This document shows positions 1-8,462 of a stretch of 64,000 nt of DNA, piece by piece; positions within the stretch are counted from its first letter, which is position 1, and every line of letters begins with the position of its first letter. A program made the position numbers and the translations under genes. The notes under the pieces are model-generated. The model did no database searches. It had not been told where the DNA came from and saw only the letters and a program-made list of their open reading frames with translations. The stretch comes from Clostridium acidisoli DSM 12555. GTDB lineage: Bacteria > Bacillota > Clostridia > Clostridiales > Clostridiaceae. The stretch covers positions 682,001-746,000 of the forward strand of contig NZ_FWXH01000002.1 of the NCBI RefSeq assembly GCF_900176305.1, written 5' to 3'.

Positions 1-392
1 ACGGATTTTTCAATTACTTCCCCTTTAGGAAATCCTAATGATGTTATTAAAATGTCACAAAGTCCTCCATTTAATGAATCCAAATTGGTATGGCTAGAAT
101 ATAAACTTATATCATTTTTTATAAGTTCAATGATTTTTTTACCTTGTAAAGTTTCAGTTGTAATTGATGATGGCTTATTAAAAAGTAATGGATGATGTGT
201 AAATATAAAATTACAATTGTTTTCTTTAGCTTCATTTATAACTTCAAGTGTGCAATCTAATGCAACCAAAATTGAACTTACTTTTTGATCTAAATTTCCA
301 ACCATAAGCCCTACATTATCAAAATCTTCACTTAATATTTTGGGAGTTAACTTTTCAATAATAGAGCATAAGTCTTTTACCATTAAAGCCAT
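1..392 (-). CDS. Nif3-like dinuclear metal-centre protein (partial, 3' end outside window)
   Basis: N-terminal part of a Nif3/YqfO family protein; about 130 residues are visible and the rest lies beyond the left edge. Visible motifs are FDNVGLMVG near residue 26, the metal-binding THHPLLF and SSHTNLDS, all typical of this family of hexameric dinuclear-metal proteins. The family is often annotated as GTP cyclohydrolase I type 2 homologue, but its true substrate is unclear. I chose the ATG at 392 because an AAGGAG lies 8 nt upstream; a second in-frame ATG is at 383. It overlaps the end of trmK by 10 nt, which suggests translational coupling; the trmK-nif3 pair is common in Firmicutes. Confidence 0.9.
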   Translation of the reverse strand, partial: MALMVKDLCSIIEKLTPKILSEDFDNVGLMVGNLDQKVSSILVALDCTLEVINEAKENNCNFIFTHHPLLFNKPSSITTETLQGKKIIELIKNDISLYSSHTNLDSLNGGLCDILITSLGFPKGEVIEKS

Positions 393-1072
393 CCTAGCAT
401 CTCCTTAAGTTTTACAATCTTTTGATTTAGATTATTTTTCCTTATTTTTGCCATGTCACCATCGTCTTTTATGTTATTAAATATTTTATCATACTTTTCG
501 ATTTTAAAAAAGATGTATTCTTTAACAAGTGGATGTTTTTTTTCCAATAATACCTTACTTATCTCACAATATATGTTATCTAAGTGCTTTACCTTGTTAG
601 AATATCTTATTTTTATTAATTCATAATATTTGTTTTCATCTCTACATAAATCTTCGTCTATTATTTCATATCCTTTTTCATTTATGTATTTTCTAAGCAC
701 CTCTGGATTTTGAACAGGCTGCAATACTAAATAATTTAAACTTTTAAAAACTTCCATGCTGTCCTCTATTATATCCCTTATCAAATTACCGCCCATTCCA
801 GCTATAACCGCTGCATTAACTTCATTAGGAACAATTGTAGTAAGTCCAGGGCCAAGCCTACATTCAATAGCTTTGTCCTCATTCTCCATTGTAATATTTA
901 ATTTTGCCTTCTTAACCGGTCCTTTATTTATATCTGAAGCTATAGCTTTTGTGCAGATTTTATTTTTTATTAAATAAATAGGTAAATATGCATGATCGGT
1001 GCCTATGTCAGCTATACTGTCACACTTATCTACCATATTTGCTATACACTTTAGTCTGTCACTTATGTCCAT
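383..1072 (-). CDS. trmK: tRNA (adenine(22)-N(1))-methyltransferase TrmK
   Basis: A 229-residue SAM-dependent methyltransferase of the TrmK (YqfN, COG2384) family, which methylates N1 of A22 in certain tRNAs. Motif I ADIGTDHAYLP is at residues 21-31, an acidic SDIN at 46-49, AGMGG at 91-95 and LQPVQNP at 117-123; these match the family in order and spacing. Length is normal. It lies in the classic order rpoD ... trmK-nif3, and its stop overlaps the next start. Confidence 0.92.
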   Translation of the reverse strand: MDISDRLKCIANMVDKCDSIADIGTDHAYLPIYLIKNKICTKAIASDINKGPVKKAKLNITMENEDKAIECRLGPGLTTIVPNEVNAAVIAGMGGNLIRDIIEDSMEVFKSLNYLVLQPVQNPEVLRKYINEKGYEIIDEDLCRDENKYYELIKIRYSNKVKHLDNIYCEISKVLLEKKHPLVKEYIFFKIEKYDKIFNNIKDDGDMAKIRKNNLNQKIVKLKEMLGWL

Positions 1073-1083
1073 TATGTTCTCCT

Positions 1084-1974
1084 TTATAAAAATTTCATTA
1101 GTATTTTTTGCTGAATAATTAAAAATATTATTATTATAGCCAAAGAAAAATAGATGTATTTATACGCAGACTTTTTATAATATTTTGCATTTAAATGTGC
1201 TGCGTAATACATACAGAAAAATAATGCCATATTCAGAAGACCATATTCAATTTGTTTAAATACAAAATCTCTACTTGTGCCCATAACTGTTGGCTGAAAT
1301 TTAACATTAAATGATAGCGGCATAGACTTTGGAATAAAACCTCCATAATATAAATATATTGGCCTAACTAAAAAGATTATTATAAATATACTTACTAAAA
1401 AAAATGGTATTCTAAAATAATTGTCTTTATATAATTTTTGTACTTTTTTATTTTCTACCACTATTTCATCATTTTTAATTCCAAACTTTTTAAGCTCATT
1501 CTCAAATTCCGAATAATCCTTAGGTGAAATTCCGTAAACTTCATTTCCTGTTTTTATATAAAATATGTTTTCATTCCAAGTTACATTCATATTTACTACT
1601 CCAATGTTACTGAAAACACATCTTCCTACAGCAAATCTCTTAACACCATAACCACTAAGTTTTATAGCATTAATGTCTCCGCTTTTTTTGGTATACCTAT
1701 CCAAATCACAAAGCAAGATTTTAATCTGTTTTAATCCAAACATGCTGGTTATTTTCAGCATCTCTTCTCCAATTTCATAGTTTAAAGTTGCAAATTGTAA
1801 AATATAATAAAGTTGATATATATTAAATATAACTAAAAACATCCTTAAGAATAAATTTAATACATAATCATTTGCAAATACTGAGGTTATTATAACCAAA
1901 ACATCCGCTATTAAAGTCAATAATATTATAAATATACTTCCATTTATCCTCTTCATTGGTTTAAATCTTTTCAC
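1084..1974 (-). CDS. Membrane protein with bacterial PH-like domain, function unknown
   Basis: I do not recognise a named gene. Two hydrophobic segments near the N terminus are followed by a soluble region containing ISPKDYSEFENEL near its end, a pattern like bacterial PH domains (PF10882 type). Two to three further membrane segments form the C terminus, so the fold is a membrane-anchored PH-like module. An upstream ATG at 1998 has no ribosome binding site; the GTG at 1974 is preceded by AGAAGGTGAG, so I start there (296 residues). It lies 12 nt upstream of trmK and may be cotranscribed with it. Its function cannot be told from sequence. Confidence 0.7.
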   Translation of the reverse strand: MKRFKPMKRINGSIFIILLTLIADVLVIITSVFANDYVLNLFLRMFLVIFNIYQLYYILQFATLNYEIGEEMLKITSMFGLKQIKILLCDLDRYTKKSGDINAIKLSGYGVKRFAVGRCVFSNIGVVNMNVTWNENIFYIKTGNEVYGISPKDYSEFENELKKFGIKNDEIVVENKKVQKLYKDNYFRIPFFLVSIFIIIFLVRPIYLYYGGFIPKSMPLSFNVKFQPTVMGTSRDFVFKQIEYGLLNMALFFCMYYAAHLNAKYYKKSAYKYIYFSLAIIIIFLIIQQKILMKFL

Positions 1975-2062
1975 ATTCTCACCTTCTAACAAATTCATTA
2001 TAGCAAATCTGATAAATAATTAATAGCTAAATAGAGCTTTTTATAACAATCCACAAAAAGCT

Positions 2063-2091
2063 AAAGCTCAACTTTTTGTTAGTTGAACTTT
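2063..2091 (-). terminator. Rho-independent terminator after the deacetylase gene
   Basis: An 11-bp stem (AAAGCTCAACT / AGTTGAACTTT with one G-U pair in RNA) and a 7-nt loop. On the minus strand it is followed a few bases on by a short T-run. It lies 12 nt past the deacetylase stop. Confidence 0.75.
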
Positions 2092-2103
2092 ACTTTAGTT
2101 TAA

Positions 2104-2961
2104 TTATTGTATTGTTTCAAAATTAAAATTTTGTGATTTTAAATATTCTATTACTTGTGGCAACGCTTGTACAGTATTTGTCTTCACTTTAGTATCATGC
2201 ATTAATATCACTACAACATTTTTACCTTGTGTATATTTTTTTATGTTATTTAAAAGCACTGGTACTGGCGGATTATTACTGTCTGCATCTCCAGTTTCAT
2301 CGTTCCAATCCAGATATCTATAACCTGCTTTTGTTGCCTCTTCCCTAAAGGGTTGCAACCTTGGTCCAAAAGATCCACCTGGAAATCTAACAAGTTTTGA
2401 ATCGTATTTTTTCCCTATTATTGATTTTAAAATATCGTCACATCTATCTAAATCCTTAACAAAGTTTTCAGGTCCCTCTTTGTAGTTTAATTGATGACTA
2501 TAAGTATGATTTCCAACAACTTCCCCATCTTCAACTTCTTTTTTTACAAGCTCTGGATGTTTTTCAGCATTTGATCCTATTAAAAAAAAGTTAGCTTTTA
2601 TTTTATTTTGATCTAAAATTTGTAATATTTGTATTGTATTTGTTGACGGACCATCATCAAAAGTTAAATATGCTACTTTTCTACCATCAGTTCTCTTTAT
2701 ATTCCAAGGTGCCACTTCTCCTGGTGTTAAAACTTTATTTTCTTTTGGCAGCAAACTTTCTCTTCTATCCATTATTTTCTTTAGTTTTTCCTTCTTTATT
2801 CTGGCATCCTCTAAAGCTTTGGCTTTATTTTTACTATCCATTGCCATTTTATTATTAATAATAAAAACTGCAGACAATACAACGACAGCAATTATGGAAA
2901 AGGTTATTATTATTGTTTTTTTCGTCATTTTTTTGTTTTCTTTTTTATTATAATTCAACAT
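2104..2961 (-). CDS. Polysaccharide (peptidoglycan-type) deacetylase, membrane-anchored
   Basis: A NodB-homology deacetylase of about 285 residues. A single N-terminal membrane helix (about residues 15-36) is followed by a charged linker and the catalytic domain. Signature motifs are TFDDGPS (100-106), HTYSH (152-156), RFPGGSFG (192-199) and LMHDTK near 260; the Asp and His residues needed for metal binding and catalysis are all present. It probably removes N-acetyl groups from cell-wall glycan, as PdaA/PgdA-type enzymes do; which glycan is not visible. The frame stays open up to 3081, but that would start inside the rpoD terminator. I chose the ATG at 2961, which has GGGGATGAG upstream. Confidence 0.88.
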   Translation of the reverse strand: MLNYNKKENKKMTKKTIIITFSIIAVVVLSAVFIINNKMAMDSKNKAKALEDARIKKEKLKKIMDRRESLLPKENKVLTPGEVAPWNIKRTDGRKVAYLTFDDGPSTNTIQILQILDQNKIKANFFLIGSNAEKHPELVKKEVEDGEVVGNHTYSHQLNYKEGPENFVKDLDRCDDILKSIIGKKYDSKLVRFPGGSFGPRLQPFREEATKAGYRYLDWNDETGDADSNNPPVPVLLNNIKKYTQGKNVVVILMHDTKVKTNTVQALPQVIEYLKSQNFNFETIQ

Positions 2962-3009
2962 AATATTATTCTCATCCCCAAATATATTAATAATTTTAAT
3001 ACCTAATAC

Positions 3010-3038
3010 AGTATACCCTATAGTTTTTACCCCTTCAA
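3010..3038 (-). promoter_or_regulatory. Predicted sigma-A promoter of the deacetylase gene
   Basis: On the minus strand a -35 TTGAAG (3033-3038) and a -10 TATACT (3010-3015) are separated by 17 nt. The site lies between the rpoD terminator and the ATG at 2961, so the deacetylase appears to be its own transcription unit. Confidence 0.7.
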
Positions 3039-3041
3039 GTA

Positions 3042-3081
3042 TAAAAAAAATGGATATGTTAAAGTTATTTAACATATCCAT
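3042..3081 (-). terminator. rpoD-dnaG terminator
   Basis: A perfect 14-bp stem (3050-3063 with 3068-3081) around a 4-nt loop, followed on the minus strand by eight T residues. It starts about 10 nt past the rpoD stop. Confidence 0.92.
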
Positions 3082-3091
3082 TTGCTATATT

Positions 3092-4222
3092 CTAATCAAG
3101 ATAATCTTTTAGTTTTTTACTTCTACTTGGATGTCTCAATTTTCTTAAAGCCTTTGCTTCAATTTGTCTAATTCTTTCTCTAGTTACATTAAATTCTTTA
3201 CCAACCTCTTCAAGTGTCCTTGCTCTACCATCATCAAGACCAAACCTTAATCTAAGTACTTTTTCTTCACGAGGAGTTAATGTATCTAATACATTTATAA
3301 GTTGTTCTTTTAACATGGTGAATGCTGCTGCTTCTGCTGGTGCAGGTGCATCATCATCGGGTATAAAATCACCAAGATGACTATCTTCTTCTTCTCCTAT
3401 TGGTGTTTCAAGAGAAACTGGCTCCTGTGCAATTTTCATTATTTCTCTAACTTTATCAACTGGCATTTCCATTATCTTTGCAATTTCTTCAGCCTGAGGT
3501 TCTCTTCCAAGTTCCTGTAGTAGTTGTCTTGAAACTCTTATTAATTTATTTATAGTTTCTACCATGTGAACTGGTATTCTTATTGTCCTTGCCTGATCTG
3601 CTATAGCTCTTGTAATTGCCTGCCTTATCCACCAAGTTGCATAAGTACTAAATTTATACCCTTTTCTATAATCAAATTTTTCTACTGCTTTTATAAGTCC
3701 AAGATTACCTTCTTGTATTAAATCCAAGAATTGCATTCCTCTTCCAACGTATCTTTTTGCAATACTAACCACAAGTCTTAAATTTGCTTCCGCTAATTTT
3801 TTCTTTGCAATTTGATCTCCCTCTTCTATTCTCTGAGCTAAAGAAATTTCTTCATCTGGTGAAAGAAGTGGGACTTTACCAATTTCCTTTAGATACATTC
3901 TAACTGGATCATCAATTGCAATTCCCTCTGGAATTGACAAATCTAATTCCTCTTCCTCAACCTCAATATCCTGAATATCTCCACTAACATCGATTCCCAT
4001 TGATTCTAAAACTTCATATATTTTTTCTATTTGTTCAGGACTTAAATCTATGTTTTCTAGTTCATCCATTATTTCCTTATATGTCAACGAGCCCTTTTTT
4101 TTGCCCTTATCTACAAGTTTTTTTACAAGTTCCATCTTATCCACTTGAGTTTTAACACCTGAATTTTCTTTATTTACTCCTGTGCCTTTTTCTTTTTGTT
4201 CTTTTATATTTTTTTCTTTCAC
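3092..4222 (-). CDS. rpoD: RNA polymerase primary sigma factor RpoD (SigA)
   Basis: A 376-residue primary sigma factor. Region 1.2 ([12 protein letters not shown]), region 2 with the -10 recognition and melting segment ([18 protein letters not shown]), region 3 and region 4 with the -35 recognition helix ([20 protein letters not shown]) are all present. A lysine-rich region precedes the 1.1-like segment. The start is a GTG at 4222 with GGAGG 8 nt upstream. It follows dnaG by about 20 nt in the conserved dnaG-rpoD macromolecular-synthesis operon, here without rpsU, which is at 20.7 kb. Confidence 0.97.
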   Translation of the reverse strand: MKEKNIKEQKEKGTGVNKENSGVKTQVDKMELVKKLVDKGKKKGSLTYKEIMDELENIDLSPEQIEKIYEVLESMGIDVSGDIQDIEVEEEELDLSIPEGIAIDDPVRMYLKEIGKVPLLSPDEEISLAQRIEEGDQIAKKKLAEANLRLVVSIAKRYVGRGMQFLDLIQEGNLGLIKAVEKFDYRKGYKFSTYATWWIRQAITRAIADQARTIRIPVHMVETINKLIRVSRQLLQELGREPQAEEIAKIMEMPVDKVREIMKIAQEPVSLETPIGEEEDSHLGDFIPDDDAPAPAEAAAFTMLKEQLINVLDTLTPREEKVLRLRFGLDDGRARTLEEVGKEFNVTRERIRQIEAKALRKLRHPSRSKKLKDYLD

Positions 4223-4243
4223 AGAAACATCCTCCTTTCGTTC

Positions 4244-6016
4244 TTATATAATGCCATTTATTTTGTCTTGAATTATATTTAGTTCTTTCACCATCTGTAG
4301 TGATTCTTCCAGTTTACCATTTGATTCATAAAATTTAATTTTATTCATAATTTCTTTTTTTGACTCCTCTAATTTGTATTTTTTAATATTTTTAATATAA
4401 TCATCTATAAGTAATTTTATATCACAATCACCATTGTTAATTAATTCTTCACGTATATTTATCCATTCCGAAGAGCTGCTAGCATCATCACATTTTAATT
4501 CAATTGTTTTCTCTAGTTTTTCTCCTTGTAGATTTAAATTTTCTAAAATTATATTAAATATCTTTTTATGACTCTCCATATTAAAATCATCTATTGAAAT
4601 TTTGTTTGTAATATAGGTATATGCATCTTTATCTAATGTAAGTAGCTTTAATAGCAATCTTTCAGCTTTTAAATATGCAGGTTCTATATATAATTTTTGT
4701 CCAATTTCGTCCATATTATTCATTGTTTGTAAATTATTAGTGCTTTTTCGTATTTCACCAGCTAACTGGTCGTATATTGCTTGTTCTTTAACCCCTGTAG
4801 CTTCCGCTATCTTTTTTACGTAGATATCCTTTTCTACAGGATCTAATTCCATAAGAATATCAGCAGTTTTTTTTATATACTTCATTTTCTGCTCATCATC
4901 AGATAGGTTTAGACCTTCTTCTACACTTTTTATTCTATAGTCAATAAGTGGCATAGCATTTTTAATTAATTCCTCAAAGGCTTCCCTACCATTTTTCCTT
5001 ACAAACTCATCAGGATCTTTTCCTCTTGGTACTTTCAAAACTTTTACTTCAAGTCCATTATCTTTTAGTATTTTAAGACCTCTAATGGTTGCTTTTTGAC
5101 CAGCTGTATCTGCATCATATGATATTATTATATTGTCTGCATATCTTTTTAATAACTTAGCTTGCGACTGGGTTAGTGCTGTTCCAAGAGACGCAACTGC
5201 ATTAGTAATTCCACATTGATGAAGAGCTATACAATCCATATATCCTTCTACAATTATAAACGTTCTACTATTTTGATTCTTTAGTGCAAAATTTAATCCG
5301 TATAAATTTATTCCCTTTTTAAATAGGGGTGTTTCTGGGGAATTTAAATATTTAGGTTTTGAATCATCCATAACCCGTCCTCCAAAACCAATAACTTTCC
5401 CTCTATAATCAAACACTGGAAACATAATCCTATTTCTGAATCTATCGTACCTATTTCCTTTATCATTTTTTATTATTAATCCGTTGGTTAATAATTCTTT
5501 TTCTGTATAACCCTTTCTTAACAAATAATTCATTGCACCATGCCAATCATCAATGGCATAACCTAATCCAAATTTTCTTATTGTATTTTGTGTAATACCT
5601 CTTCTTAAAAAGTACTCATTTGCCCTTTCATTTTGTTTTAAGTTTGAGAAAAAAAATCTCGCTGCATCCACATTTAGCTTTAATAATTTTTCATTGGCAT
5701 TATTTTTTTTATTATTACCACTCTCTAAAAAGTCTAAATCTATGTGAACTCTTTCAGCAAGAATTCTAACGGCATCTATAAAAGATATGTTTCTAGTCTT
5801 CATAACAAATGTTATAACATTACCTGCCTCGCCACATCCAAAGCATTTATAAATTTGTTTATCTCTAGACACACTAAATGACGGTGATTTTTCATTATGA
5901 AATGGACATAGTCCAGTATAATTTCTTCCACTTTTTTTTAGTCTTACCTTTTCAGATATTACGTCTACAATATCATTTTCATATTTAATTTTCTCAATGA
6001 CATCTTCAGGTATCAC
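4244..6016 (-). CDS. dnaG: DNA primase DnaG
   Basis: Primase of about 590 residues that makes RNA primers at the replication fork. An N-terminal CHC2 zinc-binding domain (CPFHNEKSPSFSV ... YKCFGCG) is followed by the catalytic core (RIMFPVFDYRGKVIGFGGR), the Toprim segment (IIVEGYMDCIALHQCG; SYDADTAGQKA) and a C-terminal helicase-interacting region. The frame is open to an ATG at 6037. The GTG at 6016 fits better because AGGTGGGGGTG precedes it and the protein then begins with IPEDVIEKI, as relatives do. It is the first gene of the dnaG-rpoD unit. Confidence 0.96.
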   Translation of the reverse strand: MIPEDVIEKIKYENDIVDVISEKVRLKKSGRNYTGLCPFHNEKSPSFSVSRDKQIYKCFGCGEAGNVITFVMKTRNISFIDAVRILAERVHIDLDFLESGNNKKNNANEKLLKLNVDAARFFFSNLKQNERANEYFLRRGITQNTIRKFGLGYAIDDWHGAMNYLLRKGYTEKELLTNGLIIKNDKGNRYDRFRNRIMFPVFDYRGKVIGFGGRVMDDSKPKYLNSPETPLFKKGINLYGLNFALKNQNSRTFIIVEGYMDCIALHQCGITNAVASLGTALTQSQAKLLKRYADNIIISYDADTAGQKATIRGLKILKDNGLEVKVLKVPRGKDPDEFVRKNGREAFEELIKNAMPLIDYRIKSVEEGLNLSDDEQKMKYIKKTADILMELDPVEKDIYVKKIAEATGVKEQAIYDQLAGEIRKSTNNLQTMNNMDEIGQKLYIEPAYLKAERLLLKLLTLDKDAYTYITNKISIDDFNMESHKKIFNIILENLNLQGEKLEKTIELKCDDASSSSEWINIREELINNGDCDIKLLIDDYIKNIKKYKLEESKKEIMNKIKFYESNGKLEESLQMVKELNIIQDKINGII

Positions 6017-6168
6017 TAGGACACCCCCACCTAACATTTTATTTTATTCCAAACATTTATTAATTCGACAAATTAACATAAATTCCTTCTTTTTTTTTTA
6101 AAAGATATTAAAATTTATTTATTACTACTTTTATTCTACCCAAATTCAAGGAAAGATTATTCCATTTT

Positions 6169-7197
6169 TTAATAAACTGTAAGCTTTGGAACATATTTTT
6201 CATTAAAAATCCATAAACAATAGTCATCGCTCATTCCAGAAATATAATCCGCTACCCCCTGGTACAATCCTTCTCTTTCAGCAATTTTTCTGTAGATTAA
6301 TGGAAGTTCATTAGGATTTTTCACAAAATATGCAAAAACCTGTTCAAGTACAAATTGTGCTTTTTCCCTTTCAACTTTAAGTTTTTCACCATTGTAAATG
6401 TTTGTAAACATAAACTTTCTTAATTTAACAAGTGCATCTTCTATATTTTTACTTAACTCTACTTCAATTTTATTATTTTTAAGATTACTTAAAGTCGTGT
6501 ATATACAATCCTTTACTAAAGTTCCAATCCTTTCGCCTGATGTAAACCCCAGAATTTCCAAACAATCTTTAGGTAATTCATTTTCACTTAATATTCCAGC
6601 CCTTATAGAATCGTCAATATCATGATTTACATATGCTATTTTATCACTAAATTTTACAACTTGTCCTTCTAATGTTGCTGCTTTCATTTTTTTATTTTGA
6701 AATCCACTATGATATAGTATACCATCTAAAACTTCTTTTGTAAGATTTAATCCTTTGCCTTGATTCTCTAACATTTTCAGCACTCTAATACTATTTTCAT
6801 TATGCTTAAAGCCATTTGGTAAAAGTTCATTTAAAACTTGTTCACCATTATGTGCAAAAGCAACATGTCCAATATCATGTCCTAAGGCTATAGCTTCAAT
6901 TAAATCTTCGTTTAACCCTATACCTTTTCCTATTGTTCTGCTAATTTGTGATACCTCAAGAGTATGAGTTAATCTAGTTCTATAGTGATCACCAAAGGTT
7001 TTTATAAAGACTTGAGTCTTATGCTTAAGTCTTCTAAAAGATTTACTATGAATGATTCTATCTCTATCTACCATAAAACATGTTCTGTTTTCATCCAGAG
7101 GTTCTTTTCTGTCTCTCCCCATTGATTTTGAAGATATAATTCCATTGGTCACAATAATTTTATTTTCCTTTTCCTCTATTATTTCCCTTATATTCAT
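6169..7197 (-). CDS. dgt: Deoxyguanosinetriphosphate triphosphohydrolase-like protein
   Basis: HD-superfamily dGTPase-like protein of about 342 residues. It contains [31 protein letters not shown] and the HD motif [16 protein letters not shown]; the C-terminal part has the usual MSDDYCLW segment. Such enzymes hydrolyse dNTPs to deoxynucleoside and triphosphate. I start at the ATG at 7197 (MNIREII) because AAAGGTGATTTTG lies just upstream; the ATG at 7236 lacks a good site. It sits directly upstream of dnaG, as in many clostridia. Confidence 0.9.
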   Translation of the reverse strand: MNIREIIEEKENKIIVTNGIISSKSMGRDRKEPLDENRTCFMVDRDRIIHSKSFRRLKHKTQVFIKTFGDHYRTRLTHTLEVSQISRTIGKGIGLNEDLIEAIALGHDIGHVAFAHNGEQVLNELLPNGFKHNENSIRVLKMLENQGKGLNLTKEVLDGILYHSGFQNKKMKAATLEGQVVKFSDKIAYVNHDIDDSIRAGILSENELPKDCLEILGFTSGERIGTLVKDCIYTTLSNLKNNKIEVELSKNIEDALVKLRKFMFTNIYNGEKLKVEREKAQFVLEQVFAYFVKNPNELPLIYRKIAEREGLYQGVADYISGMSDDYCLWIFNEKYVPKLTVY

Positions 7198-7366
7198 CTC
7201 AAAATCACCTTTCCTATATATTTTAATTCTATACAACTATAAAAACTCCTTCTTCTTTTTTAATTTATTTTAAACACATAATTTAAAATAAAAATCTTTA
7301 TGATGTATAATACACCATTTTTATTAATATGCTTATAATGGAATTCATATACAAGGGGTATGTTAT

Positions 7367-8416
7367 ATGCACAAAACAATTGCAAATTACAAAGAAAATT
7401 TACTGTCTGAATTTGAACTAAAAAAATATATTTTAAAAGAATATAATTTAGAAGATGCTTCAATTTCTCAAATTAAGTTTAAAGATACAGACAAGCAAAG
7501 AGCTGTATATAAAATAGAACATGATAACAAATATTATTGTTTAAAAAAGGTATATTATGAGAAAGATGAATTACGTTTTGTATATTCAAGTATAGAATGG
7601 CTTTATAGATTCAATTTAAATGTACCAAGAATTTTGCCCACTGATTCAGGTAATAGATATGTGCTTTTTAATGATATGTTGTTTATTCTAACTCCTTGGA
7701 TTCAAGGTGAAAAATGCAATTACGATAATTATACACATGTAATAAATTCAGCTAAAACTTTAGCTGCTATGCATATTGCTGGCAAAAACTTTTATCCAAT
7801 AGCCGGTAGTAAATTACGCCAAGGTTATGATGACATATACGTTGAAATGAACAGGCATTTTAACCAGCTTTTAAACTATTCTAATCTTGCATTTAAATAT
7901 GGTGATCAATTTTCAAGACTATACATCGAAAACTTTGACAATTGTATTAAACTTGCTAAGCTTTCTATAGAAAGTGCTTCTAATATAGATTTCAATTGCC
8001 TTAACAAATCACTTTGTCATTTGGATTACGTAAACAAGAACATTATATTTGATAATGATAATAATTTATGGATCATAGATTTCGACAAGTGTAAAATAGA
8101 TTATTGTGTTCATGATATTTCTTATTTTTTAAGAAGAATTATGAAAAGAGAAAGTACCGATTGGAATTTAGAACTTTTAATGGATTGCCTTAAAACTTAC
8201 GATAAATTTGTACCGTTAAACACTCATGAATATTGGTATATACTATCCTACTTAAGTTTTCCCCAAAAACAATGGCGTCTTTTAAGGGATTATTATAATA
8301 ATATTAACATATGTAATAAAGTAGCTTTTCTAACTCTATTAGAAAAATCTATGTATACTATGGAAAACCATATCAAAACTTCTTTAGCCTTTAGGGATAT
8401 TATCTTATCTATGTAG
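7367..8416 (+). CDS. CotS-family spore coat protein (kinase-like fold)
   Basis: A 349-residue protein of the CotS/CotI/YsxE family, which has a choline/aminoglycoside-kinase fold and is associated with the spore coat. Visible signatures are the catalytic-loop-like LCHLDYVNKNIIFD, the metal-binding WIIDFDKCKIDYCVHDISYF, and a C-terminal region rich in Tyr and Trp. Whether it phosphorylates anything is unknown. ATG at 7367 follows AAGGGG by 8 nt. It is a lone plus-strand gene between dgt and ppdK, with a TATAAT at 7306-7311 as a weak promoter candidate. Confidence 0.82.
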   Translation: MHKTIANYKENLLSEFELKKYILKEYNLEDASISQIKFKDTDKQRAVYKIEHDNKYYCLKKVYYEKDELRFVYSSIEWLYRFNLNVPRILPTDSGNRYVLFNDMLFILTPWIQGEKCNYDNYTHVINSAKTLAAMHIAGKNFYPIAGSKLRQGYDDIYVEMNRHFNQLLNYSNLAFKYGDQFSRLYIENFDNCIKLAKLSIESASNIDFNCLNKSLCHLDYVNKNIIFDNDNNLWIIDFDKCKIDYCVHDISYFLRRIMKRESTDWNLELLMDCLKTYDKFVPLNTHEYWYILSYLSFPQKQWRLLRDYYNNINICNKVAFLTLLEKSMYTMENHIKTSLAFRDIILSM

Positions 8417-8422
8417 CAAAAG

Positions 8423-8459
8423 ATTAAGGGTTTTCCTCAGAAAGCCCTTAATTTTTTTA
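8423..8459 (+). terminator. Terminator of the cotS-like gene
   Basis: The stem ATTAAGGG / CCCTTAAT, with further T-A pairs inside, is followed on the plus strand by seven T residues. It may also work weakly for the converging ppdK gene. Confidence 0.85.
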
Positions 8460-8462
8460 TTA

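Noticed and set aside
7340-7356. A SigE-like promoter box just before the cotS-like gene
   Set aside because: CATATACA resembles a -10 box, but the resulting transcript would start inside the ribosome binding site.
7260-7463. A 67-codon minus-strand ORF overlapping the cotS-like start
   Set aside because: It overlaps a well-supported gene on the other strand and resembles only AT-rich chance translation.
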